Assembly: GCA_937958665.1 (NCBI GenBank)
Contig: CALGNM010000062.1
Coordinates: 1 to 12,548 of the forward strand
Source of the DNA: an uncultured bacterium
GTDB taxonomy: Bacteria > Edwardsbacteria > AC1 > EtOH8
Direction: 5' to 3'
Length of the DNA: 12,548 nt
Both the position numbers and the translations under genes were made by a program. Position 1 is the first letter of the stretch. Each line of letters starts with the position of its first letter. Shown piece by piece: positions 7,446 through 12,548 of the stretch. A model generated the notes under the pieces. The model did not search any database. It was not told the DNA's origin and was given only the letters and a program-made list of their open reading frames with translations.

Positions 7446-8256
7446 ACTGTCGGTGATGCTGAATACCTTCAACGGCGGCCGCAAGCTGGCCAACTGTCTG
7501 GAGTCAGTAAAGTGGGCCGACGAGATTGTGGTGATTGATTCGGGAAGCACCGACGGTTCGATAGACCTGATCAAAAGATACACCGACAGGTACTTCCATC
7601 ACCCCTGGCCCGGCTATCTAAAACAGCGGGAATACGGCATGGAACGGTGCTGCGGCCAGTGGATATTGATACTGGACCAGGACGAGTATGTTACATTGGA
7701 GCTGAAGGGCCGGCTGGAGGAGATTTGCCGAAATCCCGAGCGCTACCGGCAATACAATGCCGGATGGATCAGGCGCATCGAACATTTTTGGGGAAAGAGG
7801 ATTAATCACGGAAACTATAATCCCAGCTACCAGCCCAGGCTGGCCCGCCAAGGGAAGTGCCGCTGGACCGGTTTTGCCCATACCTGGATGGAGGTGGAGG
7901 GAGGAGAGGGCAGGATCCTGAGGATTCCCGAGCCCCTTTGGCATGATAGCTATAACACTCCGCAGGATTATTTTGCCAAGATCAACCGTTATTCCGATCT
8001 GGATGTGGATGAGCGCCTACCCAAGGGATACCGCCCCAGCCTGGCTCGGGTGATCTTCTCCCCCCTGGGGATGTGGTGGAAGTGCTACCTTGTCCACCAG
8101 GGCTTCCGGGACGGGGCCCACGGCTACCTGAACGCAACCTCCATGGCGGTATACTGGTTCTTCCGTCTTTCGAAAGCCTGGCACCGTCGCTGGTTGGAGC
8201 GGAACCGCCCGGCTGACTGGCATGACTATAGGGAATCCCGACCGGAGGCCAAATGA
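7438..8256 (+). CDS. GT2 glycosyltransferase, WaaE/LgtF-type (second paralogue, DQDE variant)
   Basis: Predicted LPS-core glycosyltransferase of 272 residues. GT-A features are LSVMLNTFNGG (4-14), VVIDSGSTDGS (31-41) and LDQDE (Asp80, Asp82, Glu83), which keeps the D-x-D metal site but has Gln where its neighbours have Ala. The HEG motif of its neighbours is replaced by AHTW (147-150), and their HY by WHDSYN (168-173); KINRYSDLD is retained (181-189). The C-terminus (PLGMWWKCYLVHQGFRDG) matches the neighbours' membrane-associated segment but is about 20 residues longer and ends in a charged, Arg-rich tail. It starts at GTG with an 8-base overlap on the upstream gene. It is the most diverged of the three and probably uses a different donor or acceptor; that is inference. 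Confidence 0.83.
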   Translation: MDKLSVMLNTFNGGRKLANCLESVKWADEIVVIDSGSTDGSIDLIKRYTDRYFHHPWPGYLKQREYGMERCCGQWILILDQDEYVTLELKGRLEEICRNPERYRQYNAGWIRRIEHFWGKRINHGNYNPSYQPRLARQGKCRWTGFAHTWMEVEGGEGRILRIPEPLWHDSYNTPQDYFAKINRYSDLDVDERLPKGYRPSLARVIFSPLGMWWKCYLVHQGFRDGAHGYLNATSMAVYWFFRLSKAWHRRWLERNRPADWHDYRESRPEAK

Positions 8257-9017
8257 TATCGGCCCTGATTATTGCCCGGGATGAGGAGTCAAACATCGGA
8301 CCCTGTCTGGACAGCCTGAGGGGACTGGCCGACGAGGCCGTAGTGGTAGTTGACTCCGCCAGCTCCGACCGCACCGAGGCCATTGCCCGGGAGAGGGGGG
8401 CCAGGGTGTGGGTTAGGGAGTGGCAGGGTTTTTCGGCCACCAAGCAGTGGGGTCTTAGGCAGGCGAAGGGAGATTGGGTTCTATGGCTGGATGCCGACGA
8501 GAGGATGACCCCGGAGCTTTCGTCGGCAATACAGGAGGAAATTGGCAAAGAGGTAAACTTCTCAGCCCTGGCCTTCCCCCGCCAGGCTTTCTTCCTGGGC
8601 CGGTGGATCAGGCACTGCGGATGGTACCCCGGCTACGTGACCAGGTTTTTCCGTCCCGACCGGGCTCGTTTTGATGATAAACTGGTGCACGAGGGTTTGC
8701 TGATCGAAGGGCCGGTAAGAAGGGTGGCCCAGCCAATCCTTCATTACACCGATCCCGACCTGGAGCGCTATCTGAGTAAATTCAACCGTTACACCGAATT
8801 GGCGGCCCGCCAGATGCATGAAGCAGGCCGACAGTTTCAGCTGACCGACCTGCTTTTTCGCCCGCCGGCCTTCTTCCTCAAGATGTATATTATCAAGGCC
8901 GGCTTTCTGGACGGATATCAGGGATTTGTTCTCTCGGCGCTGTCGGCATGCTATGTGGCGGTCAAGTATCTTAAGCTCTGGGAAAGGGGGCTGGAGTCGG
9001 AAGATGACCAAGATTAA
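8253..9017 (+). CDS. GT2 glycosyltransferase, WaaE/LgtF-type (third paralogue)
   Basis: Predicted LPS-core glycosyltransferase of 254 residues. It shows SALIIARDEESNIG (3-16), VVVDSASSDRT (31-41), LDADE (Asp80, Asp82, Glu83), HEG (146-148), LHYTDPD (163-169) and YLSKFNRYTE (173-182), so it lines up with the first paralogue almost without gaps. The C-terminal segment FFLKMYIIKAGFLDGYQG and the hydrophobic run after it suggest membrane association. The ATG overlaps the upstream stop (ATGA), with GGAGG at 8244-8248. Its donor sugar is unknown. Confidence 0.85.
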   Translation: MISALIIARDEESNIGPCLDSLRGLADEAVVVVDSASSDRTEAIARERGARVWVREWQGFSATKQWGLRQAKGDWVLWLDADERMTPELSSAIQEEIGKEVNFSALAFPRQAFFLGRWIRHCGWYPGYVTRFFRPDRARFDDKLVHEGLLIEGPVRRVAQPILHYTDPDLERYLSKFNRYTELAARQMHEAGRQFQLTDLLFRPPAFFLKMYIIKAGFLDGYQGFVLSALSACYVAVKYLKLWERGLESEDDQD

Positions 9018-10116
9018 GGTGCTGCACCTGTCCAGTTCCCGGTCCTGGGGGGGGATGGAGATGATAGTTGCCCGGCTAGCTGGACTGCAAACCCGGGAGG
9101 GATATCGGGTGGCAGTGGCTGCCGGTTGCGGGGCGACCCTGGCTCAAGAATGCCTTTCCAGCGGGGTCGAGGCTTATCCGGTGGTCAAAGGGACCGCCCT
9201 TACCCTATCGAACTATTTCCGTTTTCGCCGGTTGGCCAGAAGCTTTGTCCCTGATATAATCCACGTCCACTACTCTCGGGATCTCAACCTGGCGGTGCCG
9301 GCCAAAGGGGCCTGCGGGGCCAAGATAGTTTTTACCAAACATCTGGGCTCCTACATATCCAAGCGCGACCCGTGGCACCGCCTGATCTACCGGGGGGTCG
9401 ACCGGGCCACCGCCATATCCCGTCTGATCAGGGACAACCTGTTAACCACCACCATCCTGGATCCTCGGCTGGTTGACATAGTCTACCTGGGGACCGACAC
9501 CCAGCGTTTCTCCCCCTCTGGGGAAGACCGGAGAAAGGTTCGCCACGAAATGGACATCCCGGAACAGGCGGTGGTTATCGGAATGATGGGGAGGATGTCC
9601 TATGGCAAGGGATATGAGGATTTCATCAAGATGGCAGAGATGCTGTCAGGGCGGGATGTTATTTTTCTGTTCATAGGCGGATACAGCGCCAATGAGGACG
9701 ATTACGGCCGAAAGATAGAGGTGACAATAGCCAACCGACTTGGCCAAAGGGCCCGTTTGGCCGGATTTCGGCCGGATCGGGAGAGATATCTGCGGGCCAT
9801 AGATATTTTTATTTTCCCCTCCTACGCCGAATCCTTCGGGCTAGCCCTGACTGAGGCCATGGCCTGCGGGCTGCCATGCCTGGCCTACGGCAAAGACGGG
9901 GTGCTGGACATTATCGATGACCGACAGGATGGCCTGCTGGCCCAGGTCCGGGACATCGGCGACCTGGCCCGGAAGGCCGAGGAACTCTATCGAGATAAAA
10001 ACCTGCGAATCGAGCTGGGGCGGGCGGCCAGAGATAAGGTCAAAAATAAATTCTCCGAACGCCAGATGCTGGACGGTTTTGAAGAATCCTACCGCCGGGC
10101 CTTGGAGGGACGGTGA
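9004..10116 (+). CDS. GT4-family glycosyltransferase
   Basis: Predicted GT-B-fold retaining glycosyltransferase of 370 residues, acting on the cytoplasmic side of the inner membrane in LPS core or O-chain assembly. The N-terminal domain begins VLHLSSSRSWGGMEMIVARL, with the Gly-rich loop typical of GT4. The C-terminal domain (from about residue 190) has GMMGRMSYGKGYEDFI and the donor-binding E-x7-E motif ESFGLALTE (Glu276 and Glu284), followed by AMACGLPCLAYG. Start chosen at ATG 9004: GGAG lies 7 bases upstream (8993-8996) and the conserved strand follows at once. An upstream in-frame ATG (8926) would add 26 unrelated residues inside the previous gene. It overlaps that gene by 14 bases, the longest overlap here. 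The sugar cannot be predicted. Confidence 0.85.
   Translation: MTKIKVLHLSSSRSWGGMEMIVARLAGLQTREGYRVAVAAGCGATLAQECLSSGVEAYPVVKGTALTLSNYFRFRRLARSFVPDIIHVHYSRDLNLAVPAKGACGAKIVFTKHLGSYISKRDPWHRLIYRGVDRATAISRLIRDNLLTTTILDPRLVDIVYLGTDTQRFSPSGEDRRKVRHEMDIPEQAVVIGMMGRMSYGKGYEDFIKMAEMLSGRDVIFLFIGGYSANEDDYGRKIEVTIANRLGQRARLAGFRPDRERYLRAIDIFIFPSYAESFGLALTEAMACGLPCLAYGKDGVLDIIDDRQDGLLAQVRDIGDLARKAEELYRDKNLRIELGRAARDKVKNKFSERQMLDGFEESYRRALEGR
10104..10109 (+). promoter_or_regulatory. Ribosome-binding site for the GTG-started GT9 gene
   Basis: GGAGGG lies 3 bases before GTG 10113, inside the last codons of the GT4 gene. The spacing is short but the site is strong. The only later candidate, an ATG 12 codons on, would remove the conserved first strand. 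Confidence 0.65.
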
Positions 10117-11129
10117 GGATCGAGGCTGAGAAAATACTGGTGCTCCGGATGAGCGGGGTGGGGGATGTCCTCTGGACCACCCCCCTGCTATCAAATCTGC
10201 GGACCGCTTACCCAGACGCCCAGATCGATTATTTGGTGAAGGATTTTTGCGCTCCGGTGCTTTTCAATAATCCGGATGTCGATCGGCTGGTGGTATTTTC
10301 CAAGGGACGGCTGTCCGATCAAGTGTCGTTCTTGAAACAACTGAGGGATAGCCGATATAGCCTGACCATCGATCTGGTGGGCACCCCCAGGACCGCCATA
10401 CAATCTTTGGTTACCGGGGCCGCCAACCGGATTGGCTTCGATTTCGGCTATCGTCGATTGTTCTATAACCATGTGCTGGATGCCCGGGCCGCCAATTACG
10501 GTCATGAGGTGGAATTCAACCTGTCGGTCCTGGAATACCTTGGCATCCCCGCCACCCTTAAGGATCTGACATTCAATCTGACCCCCGAGGAGAGGGAATA
10601 CCAGAGGGCATGCTACCGCAATATGGACCTGGATGACCAAGAAGTCATCGGGCTGATTCCGACCGGTGGTTGGTCCTGCAAGAGGTGGCCGGTGGAATAT
10701 TATGTCGAGACGGCCCGGGCTCTGGCCGCCGAAGAAGGACGTAAAATTCTGGTGTTCTGGGGCAGCCGGTCGGAGCAGGCCGAGGCCAATCTGATAGCCC
10801 AAGCTTGTCCCCAGGCCCAGCCGATACCCCCGACCAGTTTGAGGCAGATGGCGGCCCTGCTTTCCGGATGCCAGCTGGTCATCGGCAACGACTCTGGCCC
10901 CCTCCACATCGCTACCGCCCTGAAGGTCCCGGTATTGTCGTTCTACGGGCCAACCGTCCCCCGCAGCCAGGGCCCCTGGGGTCAGCCCCAGGCGGTATTG
11001 CAGGCCCCGGGCCTCAGCTGTTTAGGCTGCAACCGCACCCGATGTCCGGATTCCAGATGTATGACGGGTATCAGACCGGAGCTGGTTATCGATCAAGCTG
11101 AACAGCTTTTGGCGCGAGTCTATGGTTGA
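10113..11129 (+). CDS. GT9 heptosyltransferase-family protein (LPS core)
   Basis: Predicted ADP-heptose:LPS heptosyltransferase-type GT-B enzyme of 338 residues. The N-terminal domain opens with KILVLRMSGVGDVLWTTPLL (7-26), the family's acceptor-side signature. The C-terminal domain has IPTGGWSCKRWP (Lys190), GNDSGPLHIATALKVP (from residue 258; Asn259-His265) and FYGPT, as in WaaC, WaaF and WaaQ. Near the end is the cysteine pattern CLGCNRTRCPDSRCMTGI, frequent in GT9 proteins. It starts at GTG, overlapping the GT4 stop as GTGA. With gmhB in the same operon a heptose donor is the natural reading, but which heptose it adds cannot be told. A GT9 enzyme for another sugar is the alternative. Confidence 0.85.
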   Translation: MRIEAEKILVLRMSGVGDVLWTTPLLSNLRTAYPDAQIDYLVKDFCAPVLFNNPDVDRLVVFSKGRLSDQVSFLKQLRDSRYSLTIDLVGTPRTAIQSLVTGAANRIGFDFGYRRLFYNHVLDARAANYGHEVEFNLSVLEYLGIPATLKDLTFNLTPEEREYQRACYRNMDLDDQEVIGLIPTGGWSCKRWPVEYYVETARALAAEEGRKILVFWGSRSEQAEANLIAQACPQAQPIPPTSLRQMAALLSGCQLVIGNDSGPLHIATALKVPVLSFYGPTVPRSQGPWGQPQAVLQAPGLSCLGCNRTRCPDSRCMTGIRPELVIDQAEQLLARVYG

Positions 11130-11781
11130 TCCTGCCGTAGCCAGGGTACACCGCCTGCTGTCGGATTGCTATGGGATCCCGAATCCCAGGCCTCGTCAGC
11201 AGTTGCTGGATGTCTTGGTCGAAACCATCCTTTCACAGAACACCAGCGATACTAATAGCCGGCGGGCCTTCCTGAATCTGAAGAGACGGTATCCTGACTG
11301 GGATTCAGCCCGAAGGGCCGGCCCACGGGCCATTGCCGGGGCCATCAGATCGGGCGGGCTTTCCCATATCAAGTCCCGAAGGATCCACCGGATTCTGTCA
11401 CAGTTGGGACGCTCCAATCAGGGGCTGTCCCTGCAGCACCTGTCCCGGCTAAGCCGGGAAGATGCCTACCGCAGCCTGATGGCGATGGAAGGGGTGGGCC
11501 CCAAGACGGCGGCCTGCACCCTGTTGTTCGGGGCCGGAACACCGGTGTTTCCGGTGGACACCCATATCCATCGGGTTTCGCTTCGTCTGGGATGGGCCAG
11601 GGAGGGAGAGAAAAGAGAGGGGTTTCAGGAGCGGTTCCGCCGGGAGGTACCGGATGATATAATCTATCCATTGCATGTAAACCTGATTGAGCACGGCCGC
11701 CGGGTCTGCCGTCCCCGCGGGCCGGTGTGCGAGAGTTGCTGCCTGGCTGAAATCTGCCAGCAGGGAAGGAGTAAATCATGA
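11122..11781 (+). CDS. nth: Endonuclease III-type DNA glycosylase/AP lyase
   Basis: Base-excision-repair enzyme of 219 residues (E. coli Nth has 211), which removes oxidised pyrimidines and cuts the abasic strand. It shows LSQNTSDTNS (38-47), a helix-hairpin-helix EGVGPKTA with predicted catalytic Lys128, and FPVDTHIHR with catalytic Asp146. Four cysteines (Cys196, Cys203, Cys206, Cys212) have the exact C-x6-C-x2-C-x5-C spacing of the [4Fe-4S] loop. No key residue is missing, so it should be a bifunctional enzyme. Its ATG overlaps the GT9 gene by 8 bases, with only a weak ribosome-binding site, so translation may depend on coupling to the LPS genes. A DNA-repair gene here is probably a passenger of operon packing rather than a partner in LPS synthesis. 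Confidence 0.92.
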   Translation: MVDPAVARVHRLLSDCYGIPNPRPRQQLLDVLVETILSQNTSDTNSRRAFLNLKRRYPDWDSARRAGPRAIAGAIRSGGLSHIKSRRIHRILSQLGRSNQGLSLQHLSRLSREDAYRSLMAMEGVGPKTAACTLLFGAGTPVFPVDTHIHRVSLRLGWAREGEKREGFQERFRREVPDDIIYPLHVNLIEHGRRVCRPRGPVCESCCLAEICQQGRSKS

Positions 11782-12497
11782 ACAGGTATATTCCCGTTGT
11801 CCTGCTGCCCTTGGCCATATTGACGGTGGCGGGGTGTCGGCCGCGGCCTGATCGGGATGTTTTCAGGGCTCAGAGGCCGTGGCAGAAGGTAATAGTGATC
11901 GATAGGCTGGGGAATAGCCCGGGCGAGAAAGCCCCCGCGGTCGCCCAAGCCCGGCCTGACTCCCAAAAGTACGGTTTTAAATTAATATATCAGGGGCGGG
12001 GGGAACTGCATCTCTTCGACGACCAGGATCGCCATACCGGGCCGGCCACGGCCAGCGAGTACCTGCCAACAGTGGAAGCCTTGCTGGCCCAGCCGGGCCT
12101 GCACGATCAGGAACGCCGGAACCTGGAGAATGTTAAGGCCAAGATAAACAGGACCGGCAGCGCAGCTGAATTCGCCACCACCAGGCAGATTCCCAATCTG
12201 CTCTACCATCAAGAGGCCGGGGGAAGTCTGCGGGTGGATTACCGGGGGGCGGGCGAGGTCACTATGCAGATCAGGGCCGGTGAAGGTGGAGGGGAGACCT
12301 TGTCCCTGCAGGTGTGGAACGACCGGTTGCTTCGGGCCGCCCGATACGATCTGCCTTCCGGCCTCTCCGGCAGCGGCCAGCTGGCCATTTCGGCTCTGAT
12401 GGAGGATTTCTCCCTCTCCTGGGACCACAATGGCGACGGCCGGGACGACCGGGAGCTGGAGCCTGCCCGGCTGGACAGCTCGGCGGTGGTTGACTGA
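11778..12497 (+). CDS. Predicted lipoprotein of unknown function with a Ca-binding-like loop
   Basis: A complete 239-residue protein that I do not recognise as a named family. Residues 1-20 form a lipoprotein signal, MNRYIPVVLLPLAILTVAGC, with lipobox VAGC and Cys20 as the predicted lipidation site. The mature part is soluble and beta-rich, with GELHLFDDQDRHTGP and later SLRVDYRGAGEVTMQIRAG. Close to the end is an acidic loop, DHNGDGRDDREL (216-227), with Asp/Asn at positions 1, 3, 5 and 9 like EF-hand or dockerin loops; position 12 is Leu instead of Glu or Asp. Its start overlaps the nth stop (ATGA) and has a strong AAGGAG site 6 bases upstream (11766-11771). The stop at 12495-12497 lies 5 bases before the adapter, so the gene is whole. 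The 'DxxxRHTG' stretch recalls secreted beta-sandwich proteins of unknown role; this is a weak resemblance from memory. Confidence 0.75.
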   Translation: MNRYIPVVLLPLAILTVAGCRPRPDRDVFRAQRPWQKVIVIDRLGNSPGEKAPAVAQARPDSQKYGFKLIYQGRGELHLFDDQDRHTGPATASEYLPTVEALLAQPGLHDQERRNLENVKAKINRTGSAAEFATTRQIPNLLYHQEAGGSLRVDYRGAGEVTMQIRAGEGGGETLSLQVWNDRLLRAARYDLPSGLSGSGQLAISALMEDFSLSWDHNGDGRDDRELEPARLDSSAVVD

Positions 12498-12502
12498 CGG
12501 AG

Positions 12503-12548
12503 AGATCGGAAGAGCACACGTCTGAACTCCAGTCACCGAATACGATCT
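12503..12548 (+). other. Illumina TruSeq index (P7) adapter with sample barcode, not genomic
   Basis: Bases 12503-12536 match the TruSeq read-1 3' adapter (starting AGATCGGAAGAGC) exactly. An 8-base i7 index, CGAATACG (12537-12544), and ATCT, the next adapter bases, follow. It is read-1 read-through from a short insert, left untrimmed before assembly. The genomic sequence ends at about 12502. Confidence 0.98.

Noticed and set aside
8926-9003. 26-residue N-terminal extension of the GT4 gene
   Set aside because: It lies wholly inside the preceding GT2 gene and precedes the conserved first strand; ATG 9004 has a properly spaced GGAG.
10191-10907. 238-codon minus-strand open frame inside the GT9 gene
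   Set aside because: The + strand frame has clear GT9 motifs throughout; the antisense product is low in recognisable structure.
11982-12536. Minus-strand open frames of 82 to 184 codons starting in the last 50 bases
   Set aside because: Their starts lie in the adapter and give known adapter-derived peptides; the rest is antisense to the lipoprotein gene.
1-12548. Inverted terminal repeat: GCTCTTCCGATCT at 33-45 and its complement at 12503-12515
   Set aside because: Both copies belong to Illumina adapters, which share this 13-base stem. It is not a transposon, plasmid or viral terminal repeat.

Overview
The window is a 12.5 kb assembled bacterial contig whose first 45 and last 46 bases are Illumina TruSeq adapter, so genomic sequence runs only from about 46 to 12502. 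All ten genes lie on the + strand and are packed end to end. The only non-coding gap of note is 6023-6150. No rRNA, tRNA, CRISPR array, insertion sequence or phage gene was seen, and no stretch over 300 bases lacks a gene.

Region 1 (46-6022) is a type IX secretion (T9SS) block. It starts with the 3' end of a gene whose product ends in a T9SS/FlgD-like C-terminal domain. Next is a very large PorU-like C25 (gingipain-family) sortase with its own C-terminal sorting-type domain. A PorV-family outer-membrane barrel follows, overlapping porU by 4 bases. PorU and PorV form the surface complex that cuts T9SS cargo and attaches it to lipopolysaccharide. A perfect 15-bp hairpin closes the block.

Region 2 (about 6088-11129) opens with a sigma70-like promoter and encodes lipopolysaccharide core assembly: a GmhB-type heptose bisphosphate phosphatase, three tandem paralogous GT2 glycosyltransferases of the WaaE/LgtF type, a GT4 glycosyltransferase and a GT9 heptosyltransferase-type enzyme. 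Every junction overlaps by 4 to 14 bases, so this looks like one translationally coupled operon. The last two genes, an endonuclease III (nth) and a lipoprotein of unknown function (to 12497), continue the same overlapping string.

Organism: a Gram-negative (diderm) bacterium with a T9SS and heptose-containing LPS. GC-rich DNA, strong GGAGG-type ribosome-binding sites and a TATAAT-type promoter argue against typical Bacteroidota. A T9SS-bearing candidate lineage of the wider FCB group (of the Edwardsbacteria, TA06 or WOR-3 kind) fits better, but this placement is an inference from memory. The most interesting biological point is that a T9SS sortase and its barrel partner sit directly beside genes that would build part of the LPS to which such sortases anchor cargo in Porphyromonas.
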